DNA of 64,000 nucleotides, from assembly GCF_900116875.1 (NCBI RefSeq), contig NZ_FPCC01000013.1:27605-91604 (forward strand). The letters are read 5' to 3'. A program made the position numbers and the translations under genes. Below, piece after piece: positions 26,488 to 36,140 of the stretch. Every line of letters starts with the position of its first letter. Positions within the stretch are counted from its first letter, which is position 1. The stretch is from Butyrivibrio sp. INlla21 (GTDB lineage: Bacteria; Bacillota; Clostridia; Lachnospirales; Lachnospiraceae). Below the pieces are notes generated by a model, which was not told where the DNA came from, did not search any database, and worked only from the letters and a program-made list of their open reading frames with translations.

Positions 26488-27012
26488 TTAATCAATCTGC
26501 TGTGGTCCTTCTGAAATGCCGCCACCGAATCCGCTAAGCAAATTCTGGAAATCACCTGAAATATCAACGGATGCCGGTGTGATGATAAAAATGTATCTTG
26601 AAATCTTCTGCAGATTTCCGGAAATGGCAAATGTGGAACCGGAAGTGAAATCGATGATTCTCTGCGCAATATCGACATCAAGACCTTCAAGATTAAGTAC
26701 AACCGTACGATTTGCCAAAAGAGTCTCTGTAATCTCTCTTGCATCCTCTACGCTTGTAGGCTTGATAACGCAAACTTCCATTCCTGCGCCGCTTAAATTC
26801 TTTCTCTTGGAAGGTACAACCTTAGGAGCGACCTTTTTTACCTTCTCTTCCGAGATCTCTATGCTCGGATCGTCCTTCCCTATCGGAGCTGAATTACTTA
26901 AAGATTCAATTTTCGAACCGCCATCATAGTAGCCGTCGTCCGAATCGTAATATCCGCTTTCATCATCCCCAGTAAGCTGAATTGCTTTTAAAAACTTGTC
27001 CATTACGTTCAT
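26488..27012 (-). CDS. sepF: Cell division protein SepF
   Basis: Anchors and bundles FtsZ at the membrane. The 174-aa protein has a short amphipathic N-terminal helix (MNVMDKFLKAIQL), an acidic Tyr/Asp linker (ESGYYDSDDGYYDGG) and the C-terminal SepF domain with VCVIKPTSVEDAREITETL, NLEGLDVDIAQRIIDF and GSTFAISGNLQKI. Own promoter just upstream and own terminator downstream. The context differs from Bacillus, where it sits in the ylm cluster after ftsZ. Confidence 0.94.
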   Translation of the reverse strand: MNVMDKFLKAIQLTGDDESGYYDSDDGYYDGGSKIESLSNSAPIGKDDPSIEISEEKVKKVAPKVVPSKRKNLSGAGMEVCVIKPTSVEDAREITETLLANRTVVLNLEGLDVDIAQRIIDFTSGSTFAISGNLQKISRYIFIITPASVDISGDFQNLLSGFGGGISEGPQQID

Positions 27013-27058
27013 AATATCAAACTCCTAACTCTTATTATTCCCAACAAAATCCCATCTA

Positions 27059-27088
27059 ATATTAACGTAGTTTTACATAAAATGTCAA
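27059..27088 (-). promoter_or_regulatory. Sigma-A promoter of sepF
   Basis: Minus strand TTGACA (27088-27083), then TTAATAT with a 17-18-bp spacer (27065-27059). Lies just after the stop of the upstream gene. Confidence 0.7.
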
Positions 27089-27092
27089 ATTC

Positions 27093-28772
27093 TTATTGTG
27101 TTTTTTCGTTGGTTTTTTCAGCCGAAGCCTTGTTTTCTGTTGAAGAAGCCGACGATGAAGAATCATCTTCAGATTCTCCGGATTTACTTGTTGAAGCTTC
27201 ATCCTTGGAAGAAGCTTCGGAACTATCCAAGGAAGCTTCTTCGGATTTTTCTTCCGCAGCCTCATCGGAAGAATCGCCTGAATCCGCTTCGGAGCTTACC
27301 GCAGTCGAATCTTCTTCGCTTGAAGCTTCTTTAGAATCGGATTTATCCGATTCATCGCCCTTTCCGGTCTTACCGTTCTTATCAACGGTAGCAGAATCAA
27401 GAACAATATAGTCATAAGCATTAAGTCCATACATAGTATTGGACTTAACTATCGAATATTCATCATTTTGATATAAGATCTTGATCTGTCTGAAATCGGG
27501 ATAACCTTTATTTATATTATAAACTCCGATCAGACTATCTGTCTTGCTAATTGTATATCTATCATTGGAATCGGGTTTTATCAAAATATCACCGGCTCTC
27601 AGAACCTCATTATCAATATAATACTCCGATGTAGTCTCATTATAGATTGATATATTCACAAGTTCAGATGTTTCATTTCCTTGTTCATCATACTTATCTT
27701 TAAGCACATCAAAGTTACCGTCATTATGCTTGATCACATAGTCTTTCGGAACAATGAAAAAGCTCTTATTTACTATAGATGAATTGGGAATCTTAAGGCC
27801 CTTCTCATCCTCTGTTATAAGCTCGATATTCAGGAATCTGTCACGGCAAAAGGTGATCATCGAATTGGTGAAGGTCAACATAACGAAATTATCACCGTCA
27901 GAATTGGTAAATGTGGAGACCTTACCGTAGGATTCGTCCTGATTCTTAATAAATCTGACCTTTATATATCCGCTCTCTTCTTCCTTCTTTTTGATCTCTT
28001 CAAACTTATCCTGATCCTTAACCTGAATTATAACCGACCAATCTTCCGAAGTGCAGATCTTATATACGGGATCTCCCGCTTTAACAAGATTGTTATTGAT
28101 CAGCTGCTTCTTTTCATACTGAGTCTGATCAAACTTATCGGCTGTCATCGCATCAAGTCTAAGATCCTCGTAACCGTCAACGGAATAAACAACAATACCT
28201 GTATCTTGAGAATTCTTATAATTGATCGATTTAATTGAACCGCTGCCTTCATTGAGAGACTGGATGTTCTCAAGAATACTTCCGTTTGCAAGCTTCTGAA
28301 CCGTACCGTCAAGGCTTATCTTAAAATCATATACGGTATAAAAATCGTGAACATCGAAAGAAGAATCAAAGTTAACTATCTGTGATCTAAGCTCGGCCAG
28401 ATCTTCATCACTTAACGAAACCTCTTCGGAACCCTGAGACTTAAGATACTCAAGAAGCTGCCCCGATTCATCAAGTGTATACACAAGATTTCCGACCGCA
28501 ACTCTGCTTCCTTCAGTCTGGAAATAATTGACATAACCGGCTGCATCGGAAGCGATTATTTTTTCTTCTCTTATAGCTATAGCTTCATAAATGTTGTTGG
28601 TAGACAAAGCCCCTTCATTAACCTGATATCCGATAATATGGTCTTTTCGCATGTAGGTAATAACACTGATAATGATATAAAGAGCCATTACGGCAAAAAA
28701 TATCATACCAATGTTGATGTTATTCAGATTTTTGGGATACCTTGTAATCTTACGGCTACCATTATCAGCCAT
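27093..28772 (-). CDS. HlyD-like membrane adaptor protein with acidic serine-rich tail
   Basis: A membrane-fusion-type protein of about 559 aa. One membrane anchor at about residues 22-41 follows a basic cytoplasmic start. The next section (AIREEKIIASDAAGYVNYF, GSRVAVGNLVYTLDE) resembles the lipoyl half-motif of HlyD/barrel-sandwich proteins, and KAGDPVYKICTSEDWSVIIQV the second half. The final 90 residues are low-complexity Ser/Glu/Asp/Ala. No ABC transporter or outer-membrane partner is beside it. It lies between a small P-loop gene and sepF, suggesting a role in envelope or division. ATG 28772 preferred over an upstream TTG because of spacing to AAAGG. Confidence 0.7.
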   Translation of the reverse strand: MADNGSRKITRYPKNLNNINIGMIFFAVMALYIIISVITYMRKDHIIGYQVNEGALSTNNIYEAIAIREEKIIASDAAGYVNYFQTEGSRVAVGNLVYTLDESGQLLEYLKSQGSEEVSLSDEDLAELRSQIVNFDSSFDVHDFYTVYDFKISLDGTVQKLANGSILENIQSLNEGSGSIKSINYKNSQDTGIVVYSVDGYEDLRLDAMTADKFDQTQYEKKQLINNNLVKAGDPVYKICTSEDWSVIIQVKDQDKFEEIKKKEEESGYIKVRFIKNQDESYGKVSTFTNSDGDNFVMLTFTNSMITFCRDRFLNIELITEDEKGLKIPNSSIVNKSFFIVPKDYVIKHNDGNFDVLKDKYDEQGNETSELVNISIYNETTSEYYIDNEVLRAGDILIKPDSNDRYTISKTDSLIGVYNINKGYPDFRQIKILYQNDEYSIVKSNTMYGLNAYDYIVLDSATVDKNGKTGKGDESDKSDSKEASSEEDSTAVSSEADSGDSSDEAAEEKSEEASLDSSEASSKDEASTSKSGESEDDSSSSASSTENKASAEKTNEKTQ

Positions 28773-28814
28773 CGTGCACAACCTTTACGAATAATTTTTA
28801 GCAATAAACAAATG

Positions 28815-28844
28815 TATAAGCCGCGGGGTATTCCGCGGCTTATA
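28815..28844 (-). terminator. Hairpin terminator after the P-loop gene
   Basis: TATAAGCCGCGG (28815-28826) and CCGCGGCTTATA (28833-28844), perfect 12-bp GC-rich stem with a 6-nt loop. The downstream run on the minus strand is only moderately T-rich. Confidence 0.75.
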
Positions 28845-28858
28845 TTCTAATACTTTAA

Positions 28859-29278
28859 TTAAAGTGAAATAACTACTTTGGATTTGACACCTTCAGGAAG
28901 CTCAGACTCGTCCATTGAGAGGCTGAGAACAAAATCAATATTAAACTTCTCGCTGAGTTTTTCAAGCTTATCAACAGTAGCGCTGATGTCTTGACCTTCT
29001 AAACAGGAAATTTTGAGGAAGCTGTCAAAATACATTTGCTGGAGATCGTGGTCTTGAGATATGATACCACTTACGAAGCCAATAAATTCATCAGAATTAG
29101 AAATCATAAATTCCGGTACTACAATGAGGCGAATCTTGTTATTAAGCTCATACATGTGCTTGGTGTTCTTATCAAGAAAGGCTACTGAGCCGAGAACATT
29201 CTTAACCTCGGTATTAACCTTGTCCAATAAGCATTTGGTCTTTCCTTTACCCTTTTTCCCAACAATTAACTGAACCAT
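28859..29278 (-). CDS. Small P-loop protein of unknown function
   Basis: Not recognised as a named family. The 139-aa protein starts MVQLIVGKKGKGKTK, with a Walker A motif GKKGKGKT at residues 7-14, and reads like a short ATPase/GTPase domain: a beta strand IRLIVVPEFMI, a helix-rich middle and a final strand VLSLSMDESELP. A clear Walker B is not seen. It has its own strong promoter and a terminator-like hairpin. ATG 29278 was chosen because GGAGG lies 8 nt upstream; an ATG 6 bp earlier would be too close. It sits before the HlyD-like gene and sepF, so a division or envelope link is possible but unproven. Confidence 0.7.
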   Translation of the reverse strand: MVQLIVGKKGKGKTKCLLDKVNTEVKNVLGSVAFLDKNTKHMYELNNKIRLIVVPEFMISNSDEFIGFVSGIISQDHDLQQMYFDSFLKISCLEGQDISATVDKLEKLSEKFNIDFVLSLSMDESELPEGVKSKVVISL

Positions 29279-29319
29279 CGGCATACCCTCCTGCAAGTAA
29301 GAATTTTATAGATGAATTA

Positions 29320-29348
29320 ATTATAAAATATTACCCGTTAAAAGACAA
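29320..29348 (-). promoter_or_regulatory. Sigma-A promoter of the P-loop gene
   Basis: Minus strand TTGTCT (29348-29343), 17-bp spacer, TATAAT (29325-29320). Confidence 0.8.
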
Positions 29349-29350
29349 CC

Positions 29351-30319
29351 TTAACCTACTATTTCCTCGAGCAAACGAGCCATGTCAGTATAAAGAACTC
29401 CGGCGTCCTCATCGCGCATGATTACTGAGATGTAAGGGTCCCCATTAACGTCCCTTGCAAGTAAGATAAGGCAATGACCGGCCGCATTGGTCGTACCTGT
29501 TTTACCCCCTATAACGGTAACACCTTTCGGAGCGGATTTGGCTCCCGATAAGAAACCGTTGGTGTTCTTAACGGAAATATCCTTGGTGCCGCCCTTGCCA
29601 TCCTGGTAAGTGGTTGTATACTCCGTCATATTTATTATCTCACTGAACGTATCGTACTGCATTGCAGCATTAAAAATCAGATACATATCATATGCAGTGA
29701 CATAATGTTCATCTGAGGTAAGGCCATGTGGATTTTCAAAATGTGAATTGGTAGCTCCGATATTTTTAGCCTCTTGATTCATCAGAGTGACAAAGTCCTC
29801 TCCCGAAGGACCTGTGATATTTGAAGCTATAAGATTGGCTATGTCATTGGCTGAATAGATCAAAAGAAGATGCAGAGCCTGATCCAGGGTCATCTTATCT
29901 CCTTCTTTGACATTGACTTTCTGCGCACCGCTCTCATTGACATAGACATCGGAATTTGCGGTAAGAACATCATCGAGCGAACCATATTTAAGCGCAACAT
30001 AAGCAGTCATAACCTTTGTTAAACTGGCAGGCATGACTCTTAGATTGATATTCTTGGCATATATGGTTTCTTTTCTTGTAAGGTCAAAAAGACCGGCACT
30101 TGCCTTATCGGATATCTCAAGCTTGGAATCCTCGGGCTTCTTATCCTCATCGGCTACACAAAGATCTGAAGCAAATGTAGGATAAACATTCTCATCTCTT
30201 TTACCCGATACCGATTCGTCAATAGAATACTTGGCTGAATAAGATACACCTTTACATCCCGTCAAAAGAACCGCAAGAACAAGTACACAACAAGAAATAC
30301 GCTTACTTGTACATCTCAC
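29351..30319 (-). CDS. D-alanyl-D-alanine carboxypeptidase lipoprotein (S11)
   Basis: A DacF-type penicillin-binding protein at the outer face of the membrane. The N-terminal signal ends in a lipobox LLTGC, so it should be lipidated after LspA cleavage. Catalytic motifs: SLTK (MPASLTKVM), SAN (YSANDIANL) and KTG ([12 protein letters not shown]). The enzyme core is complete; the usual C-terminal PBP5 beta domain is missing, as in other short DacF-like proteins. The start is uncertain: GTG at 30319 (12 nt from GAGGAG) or TTG at 30328 (too close). It overlaps mgsA and closes the cell-shape operon. Confidence 0.85.
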   Translation of the reverse strand: MRCTSKRISCCVLVLAVLLTGCKGVSYSAKYSIDESVSGKRDENVYPTFASDLCVADEDKKPEDSKLEISDKASAGLFDLTRKETIYAKNINLRVMPASLTKVMTAYVALKYGSLDDVLTANSDVYVNESGAQKVNVKEGDKMTLDQALHLLLIYSANDIANLIASNITGPSGEDFVTLMNQEAKNIGATNSHFENPHGLTSDEHYVTAYDMYLIFNAAMQYDTFSEIINMTEYTTTYQDGKGGTKDISVKNTNGFLSGAKSAPKGVTVIGGKTGTTNAAGHCLILLARDVNGDPYISVIMRDEDAGVLYTDMARLLEEIVG

Positions 30320-30698
30320 GCCACTCAAGATCTCCTCGGTCCAAAGATTTAATTAAAAGCTCCGCAGAAGCAAGATTGGTTGCTACAGGAATATTGTGCA
30401 TATCACATAAAGTCATAACATTGTTGATATCCGGCTCATGGGACTTAACAGTGAGAGCATCTCTAAGGAAAATAACAAGATCGATCTCATTATGCTCTAT
30501 TGCTGCACCAAGCTGCTGAGCACCACCTAAGTGTCCTGCAAGATATTTGTGAATGCTTAAGTTGGTAACCTCTTCGATAAGTCTGCCGGTTGTTCCGGTG
30601 GCATACAGATCGTTTTTACTGAGGATACCTCTGTAAGCAATGCAAAAGTTCTGCATTAGTTTTTTCTTAGCGTCATGCGCTATAAGTGCAATATTCAT
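30303..30698 (-). CDS. mgsA: Methylglyoxal synthase-like protein with altered active site
   Basis: MgsA-fold protein of 131 aa. The family frame is clear ([40 protein letters not shown]). In characterised MgsA the GGDQQ motif holds the catalytic Asp that starts conversion of DHAP to methylglyoxal; here the motif is GGAQQ, with Ala60 in place of Asp. The second Asp (Asp80 in FLRDAL) and the SHEPD motif remain. So it may be inactive in this reaction, or regulate or bind a phosphate ligand. It lies between rodA and a carboxypeptidase gene, a wall context that is odd for glycolytic overflow. Confidence 0.85.
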   Translation of the reverse strand: MNIALIAHDAKKKLMQNFCIAYRGILSKNDLYATGTTGRLIEEVTNLSIHKYLAGHLGGAQQLGAAIEHNEIDLVIFLRDALTVKSHEPDINNVMTLCDMHNIPVATNLASAELLIKSLDRGDLEWREMYK

Positions 30699-30717
30699 CT
30701 ATTTACACCCTCCCCGA

Positions 30718-31827
30718 TTAATACTTGTTACTTTGTAGTCTGATATTTAATACAAAGCCTATTCCCGCAAAAGTAGCAAGAAGTGAAGTCAGTCCTGAAC
30801 TGACAAAAGGAAGCGGAATACCCGTATTAGGTAAAACGCCGGTAGCAACGCCGATATTAAGGAATCCCTGGAATCCTATCCATCCTCCTACGCCGGCTGC
30901 AATCAGCTCACCCGCTTTGTCTCTGGCTTTCATCGATATCATAAAGCATCTTATCGAAATAAGAAGTAAAGCTATGACAACAAAGCATGATCCAATAAAA
31001 CCAAACTCTTCCCCTATAACCGTAAAGATAAAGTCGGTCTGCGATTCGGAAATAAATCCGCCGTTTAGAACCGAAGTAATCTCGTTAGTATTGTATCCTT
31101 TACCGTATAACTGTCCCGATCCGATAGCCATCATAGAATTAAGCGTCTGATACGCCTCCTGATTGGCATAATCTTCGGGATGAAGCCAGGCTAAGATACG
31201 ATTCTGCTGATATTCACCAAGCAAAAAACCTGTACCCTGAATAGCATTGTATATAACAAACAACGCAGACGGGACCGTAATTCCCAAAACAGTCGCCACT
31301 ATCTTCCAATCGATTCCCGCCACAAAAATAATTGTGCAAAAAATAAGCGATATCATAATACATGTGGATAAATCAGGCTGCTTAAAAATCATCAAAACAG
31401 GTGGTGCCAAAAGCATTAGACATACAATTATAAAGCCCAAAGATTTGACTTTATCTTTATATTTCATGATAAACTGCGCAAAAAATAAAATCAATAATAT
31501 TTTAGCTGCTTCCGAGGGCTGAAATCTGATTCCCACCAGGTCTATCCATCGTCTTGAACCATTTATCCTTTTACCGAGCGGAGACCAAACAAGTGCCAAA
31601 AGGACTAAGGTTGCTCCGTAAAAAAGCGGATAAAGCTTGATAATAAAGCTATAATCAAGCAGTGATATGCCGATCATCAAGAAAACACCGAACATCAAGC
31701 CACCGATCTGCTTGGTAATAAAGGTGGAATCGGCAGAGCTGACAGCCATGGATCCAAAGATCGTAAGACCCACGACACACATGACAAGGAAAAAATCATA
31801 TTCACTTATTTTATACTTCTTGAACAT
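30718..31827 (-). CDS. rodA: SEDS glycosyltransferase RodA
   Basis: Polymerises lipid II into glycan strands for cell elongation, in complex with the class B penicillin-binding protein encoded just upstream. 369 aa, about ten hydrophobic segments. SEDS signatures: GKRINGSRRWIDLVGIRFQPSEAAKI, given in parts as RRWIDLVG and FQPSEAAK; HPEDY, then SQTDFIFTVIGEEFGFIG with the catalytic Asp, and GIPLPFVSSGLTSLLATF. Sixteen bp after mrdA. Confidence 0.94.
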   Translation of the reverse strand: MFKKYKISEYDFFLVMCVVGLTIFGSMAVSSADSTFITKQIGGLMFGVFLMIGISLLDYSFIIKLYPLFYGATLVLLALVWSPLGKRINGSRRWIDLVGIRFQPSEAAKILLILFFAQFIMKYKDKVKSLGFIIVCLMLLAPPVLMIFKQPDLSTCIMISLIFCTIIFVAGIDWKIVATVLGITVPSALFVIYNAIQGTGFLLGEYQQNRILAWLHPEDYANQEAYQTLNSMMAIGSGQLYGKGYNTNEITSVLNGGFISESQTDFIFTVIGEEFGFIGSCFVVIALLLISIRCFMISMKARDKAGELIAAGVGGWIGFQGFLNIGVATGVLPNTGIPLPFVSSGLTSLLATFAGIGFVLNIRLQSNKY

Positions 31828-31843
31828 TCATATCTCCCTTCCA

Positions 31844-34744
31844 TTAGTCAGCATTTGCCGCGCCATCCTGAAGTGTCTGAGCTGTTCCCGAAAGAATCTC
31901 TTCATCTTCCTTAAGATCAAAGTAATACTCGAGCACTCTTTTCGTGATCTCGGCAGCGTAACTGGATGTATAACCGTTAGCTACACGAGTGGCAACGGCT
32001 ATCTGCGGAGTCTCGTAAGGTGCATAGCAAACAAATAATGAATGGTTGGGCTTACCTTCCTGCTGAGCGGTACCGGTCTTACCCGCAACATTAACACCGA
32101 AATTATCGTATATCTTCTTGGACTGAACAACCTGTCTCATTCCGAGATGTATTGCATCCCAATATGCAGAAGGCATATCTATCTCATTTCTGACATCTGC
32201 ACTGTAATCCTCAAGTACATTGGCATTAGAATCTGTCGTTTTGTCTATTAAAGTCAGATTAAAACATTTACCGCTGTTGGCAACGGTTGTAACATATCTT
32301 GCAAGACTGACGGTCGTATAGTTGGCACTACCCTGACCGATTGCGGAACGAACAGAGTCCTTATCGGAAATCTGAGGTTCTGACTCAGTTATCTCAACAC
32401 CCGATTTTTCATTGAGACCATAAAGACTCGCATACTTGGCAAGCTTCTGAAGACCAATATCCGATGAATAGGAATTGGTTCCGTCAACTATGCCCAGTCT
32501 GTAACCTACTTCATAGAAAAATACGTTACATGAATTCTTAATTCCGCCTGTCACATTGAGGTCTCCGTGGCTACCCGGATGTATCCAACATCTGGGCGGC
32601 TTGTTATCATCAAGCTTGGTAAATATACCGCCGCAATGGATAGTGGAACTCGTAGTAATAACATTCTCACTTAGTCCTGCCGTAGCGGAAACCATCTTAA
32701 AAGTAGATCCGGGCGCAGTTTTCTGCATAGTCGCATAATTAAACAAAGGATTGGATTTATCACTTCGAAGTTTAGCATAATATGCGGCATCAACGCCGTT
32801 AGCCATCTTGTTGTTGTCATATCCCGGATATGAAACAAGAGCACGAACTTCACCCGTATTGACATCGGTAATAACAATAGAACCTGTGCAAGGATAAAGA
32901 GCAAGCTGCGCAGGAGTGATATCAAGTTTTTCAATCCTGTTTCTCATAAAGGTATATGAAGACTCCCCTCCTCTTTCCCAGAGTCCGCGTTCCTCATCAT
33001 CAAGAGAAACAGCCTCCTGCTCAAGTAAAAGATTGCAGACCTGTGTTCCGCTTATCCTATCTTCAAGCAAAAGATATTTATAAAGCCTTGCATCAAAATC
33101 AAGATCGGGATTAGATTCAACACCTTCACTTGTAACCTTTTCGCCGCCAAGTTCTTCGGCGATATAATCAACTATCTGTGCAAATACCTCTTCCGAAGAA
33201 GCATATTGATTATCAAGATTAAGTCTTGAAACATCGATCCAACCCTTGGCATATGTATATTTAAGGTATTCTGTAAGCGATATTTCCTCGGTAAGATGAT
33301 AAGCCTTGTACATCTCATCTTCTTTGTCGATCTTATCGGAATTAAAAATCTCACTCTCAAGCATATCGGAGATATGCGTCATATACCATTTATATTCTTT
33401 TGAAAGATCTTTATAAGGTGTCTGCTTTTCATTAAGCTCAACCCTGATTCCGTTAATAACCTCTTCCTTCTTTGCAAGCCATGCCTGATACACTTTTTGC
33501 TCGGTGTCTTTTGCATCCTCATCATCAAAATGAGATATATCTACAATAGCATTGTCAAACACAGAAAAATAAACATCATAAATCGGAATAGGCGTATTAC
33601 TGGAACCGAGATCCGCATTATCGGGATTAGCCTTGATGTTTTGGATTTTTCTTACAAGAATACCTGCAAGAGACTGCTCCAAAATCTTATAGCATGCTTC
33701 TGTAAGATCCTTGTCTATAGTAAGCCAAACGTCATTACCTCTTATAGAGTCAACAAAGCTGTTAACTTCAATAACTCGACCCGTATTATCAACCGAAAGT
33801 GTCTCCTTACCTTTTGTACCCTGAAGTACACTCTCCATAGATTCCTCAATACCCGACTGACCTACAATATCGTTGGAATCATAGTTTTTATTAACCTGTT
33901 TAAGCTCGGCAAGCTGCTCGGGAGTAACCTTACCGGTATATCCGAGAATATGTGAAAAATACTCGGAATCGGGATAATATCTGGCAGTACCGGGTTCTAT
34001 ATCTACACCGTCAAGAACACTGGCATTTTCCAAAACATCGGCAACCGTCTGCTCACAAACATCAGAAGCAACGGTTGTATCAATATATTTTTGATAATTG
34101 TTGTTGTACATCTTGTATCTTACGATAACAAGATTAAGAACTCTGTCCTTGGAATAACCTTTTCCGGCAATGAATTTGGCATTCATACCGGAGCCTTCTT
34201 TTTCACCGATCTCGAATTTCTTACACAGATCTTCTATTACTTCCTCGGCAGTCTTGATCTTCTCCTCGTATTTAAGCTCATCGGTCTTGGTATGACCGTA
34301 TACATCTGCAAGAAAACGGATAAGTGCGGAACCGGTGACATTGTATTCATAGTTTCCGCTTCCGTTTATGATTATATTAAAGTCCTGATCAACGCTGTCG
34401 CCGTTCTCTTCGATAATATCGATAAGTCCGTTAAGAGTATCATTAATAGCTTTGTTCTTGCCTTTACCGGACTTGTAAACGTCCTCAATGGTAACAGAAT
34501 TTGCGTCCTTGTTATAAGCAAGAAGATTGCCGTTAACATCATAGATATTACCTCTTGCAGGCTGAATGGTCTTAACTTTGGTGATCTTAAGCTGGAATGA
34601 ATCAAGATAATAATCACCCTTAACTATTTGCAGCCAAAAAAGCCTGTATATCATAATACCGGCAAGACAAACAATTAAACCGCATACAATAACGGCTCTG
34701 GATGTTATGAACTTTATAAATCCATCCTTTATATTCTCAAACAA
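31844..34744 (-). CDS. mrdA: Class B penicillin-binding protein 2 with a large insertion
   Basis: Transpeptidase partner of RodA in cell elongation. One membrane anchor lies at about residues 15-35. The dimerisation domain (PARGNIYDVNGNLLAYN, PGTARYYPDSEYFSHILGY) is followed by the catalytic domain with STFK at about 679 (TAPGSTFKMVS), SCN (IKNSCNVFFYEVG) and KTG at about 887 (VAGKTGTAQQEG). At 966 aa it is some 300 residues longer than typical PBP2. The excess is an insertion at about 370-640, between VWLTIDKDLTEACYKILEQ and CTGSIVITDVNTGEVRALV, rich in charged and helical sequence. TTG start at 34744; it overlaps mreD by 8 bp. Confidence 0.92.
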   Translation of the reverse strand: MFENIKDGFIKFITSRAVIVCGLIVCLAGIMIYRLFWLQIVKGDYYLDSFQLKITKVKTIQPARGNIYDVNGNLLAYNKDANSVTIEDVYKSGKGKNKAINDTLNGLIDIIEENGDSVDQDFNIIINGSGNYEYNVTGSALIRFLADVYGHTKTDELKYEEKIKTAEEVIEDLCKKFEIGEKEGSGMNAKFIAGKGYSKDRVLNLVIVRYKMYNNNYQKYIDTTVASDVCEQTVADVLENASVLDGVDIEPGTARYYPDSEYFSHILGYTGKVTPEQLAELKQVNKNYDSNDIVGQSGIEESMESVLQGTKGKETLSVDNTGRVIEVNSFVDSIRGNDVWLTIDKDLTEACYKILEQSLAGILVRKIQNIKANPDNADLGSSNTPIPIYDVYFSVFDNAIVDISHFDDEDAKDTEQKVYQAWLAKKEEVINGIRVELNEKQTPYKDLSKEYKWYMTHISDMLESEIFNSDKIDKEDEMYKAYHLTEEISLTEYLKYTYAKGWIDVSRLNLDNQYASSEEVFAQIVDYIAEELGGEKVTSEGVESNPDLDFDARLYKYLLLEDRISGTQVCNLLLEQEAVSLDDEERGLWERGGESSYTFMRNRIEKLDITPAQLALYPCTGSIVITDVNTGEVRALVSYPGYDNNKMANGVDAAYYAKLRSDKSNPLFNYATMQKTAPGSTFKMVSATAGLSENVITTSSTIHCGGIFTKLDDNKPPRCWIHPGSHGDLNVTGGIKNSCNVFFYEVGYRLGIVDGTNSYSSDIGLQKLAKYASLYGLNEKSGVEITESEPQISDKDSVRSAIGQGSANYTTVSLARYVTTVANSGKCFNLTLIDKTTDSNANVLEDYSADVRNEIDMPSAYWDAIHLGMRQVVQSKKIYDNFGVNVAGKTGTAQQEGKPNHSLFVCYAPYETPQIAVATRVANGYTSSYAAEITKRVLEYYFDLKEDEEILSGTAQTLQDGAANAD

Positions 34745-35261
34745 ATTTCTTTGCGCTCCTTTGTTCTATCTCATCAATCTTATTGTTGGCCTTTAAGATG
34801 ATAGGATAATAAATAATCGCTACAAGGGCTGTATAAACAACTTCAGGAATGATTATGTTCATCATATAAAACTTAATATCAAACCTGTTTCTAAACATAA
34901 ATAAAAGAACATAACATATAAATCCGTAAACAAAATCAGCAATTGTGATAAAAGTGATCGGAATAGCTACGTTATTTGAAAAAAAGATCTCATGGAGCTT
35001 GCCGATAAGGAATCCCACATACATAAAGATAAGTGCATAGAATCCCAAATAAGCACCAAAAAACACATCATACAGAAGTCCGCAAAAAAAGCCGGCTAAC
35101 AATCCGGCCTTGTCTCCTTTTATAAATCCCAATGATGCGGTGAATATCAATAGTAAATTAGGAGCAATACCGCCAAAATCCAGAGCCCGAAATACGGTCG
35201 ACTGTAAGATAAAAGATGCCAATAAGAATATGAAGTTGACAATAACTCGTCTGATATTCAT
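34737..35261 (-). CDS. mreD: Rod-shape determining protein MreD
   Basis: Integral membrane component of the elongasome, linking MreB/MreC with PBP2/RodA. 174 aa with about five hydrophobic segments and few polar residues, start MNIRRVIVNFIFLL, and the LLYDVFFGAYLGFYAL motif characteristic of MreD. It follows mreC by 10 bp and overlaps mrdA by 8 bp, so all are in one operon. Confidence 0.88.
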   Translation of the reverse strand: MNIRRVIVNFIFLLASFILQSTVFRALDFGGIAPNLLLIFTASLGFIKGDKAGLLAGFFCGLLYDVFFGAYLGFYALIFMYVGFLIGKLHEIFFSNNVAIPITFITIADFVYGFICYVLLFMFRNRFDIKFYMMNIIIPEVVYTALVAIIYYPIILKANNKIDEIEQRSAKKFV

Positions 35262-35271
35262 TAGCCTTACT

Positions 35272-36138
35272 TTAATTCGCTTTCTTTTTTAATTCTGTTA
35301 TCACAAGTACTTCACTGAGATGTTCAAAGTCAACAACCGGTCTTATTGTGCCCGACTTGGTAATATTGTTTGAATCATCTTGTATATCTTCAATATATCC
35401 GATAAGAATTCCGGGAACGTAGTTGGAACTTATATTGGATGTTACAACCTTATTGGTGGTAGTTACTTCATCTCCGTCATCATGAAGATAAGAAAAACGA
35501 ATAACACCGTCTTTGTACCTCTGAAGATCACCTTCAACAACAAGATTATCGCCTGTTGCAAGTACCATACCGCTGACAGCGGCTTTATCTTCGATAATGG
35601 TTTCGACGGTTGACCATGAAGGGCCAACTTCGATGATCCTTCCGACAAGTCCGCTTCCCGCGATAACGTTCATATCAACCGAAAGGCCGTCATCGGAGCC
35701 TTTATTGATAACAAAAGATTTATACCAGTTACCCGGATCACTGCCGATAACCGTTGCACCGACCATCGGATATTCAGCATACTCGTTTTTGAGTTCAAAA
35801 AGCTCGCGGAGATGCGCAAGCTCATATTTTTCCTGCCAAAGAAGTGTGTTTTCTTTGGTAAGATCATCAATCTGCGCTTTAAGCTTCTCGTTTTCATCAA
35901 GAAGCTTGGTTATTGATTCGAGTCTGTCCGTAGTATTTTTGATATGAGTTCCAACCTTTGTTATTCCTTTTTGGAAAGGCACAACAAAAACACCTGCAAA
36001 CGAATTAAGCGGTCCGGAAAACAGGTTTGTATTAAATGTGATCAATATAAGTGCGGAACATAGCACTGTTAAAATAAAGAGGAGATATTTACTCGGAAGA
36101 GTAAATTCTTCTCCTCTTCTTTTGATTATGGGACTCAT
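35272..36138 (-). CDS. mreC: Rod-shape determining protein MreC
   Basis: Extracellular scaffold of the elongasome. One TM segment at about 17-37, a coiled coil at about 70-110 (DENEKLKAQIDDLTKENTLL), then the beta-rich MreC domain with VIGSDPGNWYKSFVINKGSDDGL and GLVGRIIEVGPSWSTVETI. 288 aa. Starts 2 bp after the mreB stop. No defect seen. Confidence 0.93.
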   Translation of the reverse strand: MSPIIKRRGEEFTLPSKYLLFILTVLCSALILITFNTNLFSGPLNSFAGVFVVPFQKGITKVGTHIKNTTDRLESITKLLDENEKLKAQIDDLTKENTLLWQEKYELAHLRELFELKNEYAEYPMVGATVIGSDPGNWYKSFVINKGSDDGLSVDMNVIAGSGLVGRIIEVGPSWSTVETIIEDKAAVSGMVLATGDNLVVEGDLQRYKDGVIRFSYLHDDGDEVTTTNKVVTSNISSNYVPGILIGYIEDIQDDSNNITKSGTIRPVVDFEHLSEVLVITELKKKAN

Positions 36139-36140
36139 TA

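Noticed and set aside
27082..27411. Plus-strand acidic frame opposite the adaptor tail
   Set aside because: Its low-complexity Ser/Glu content mirrors the antisense low-complexity tail; no ribosome site.
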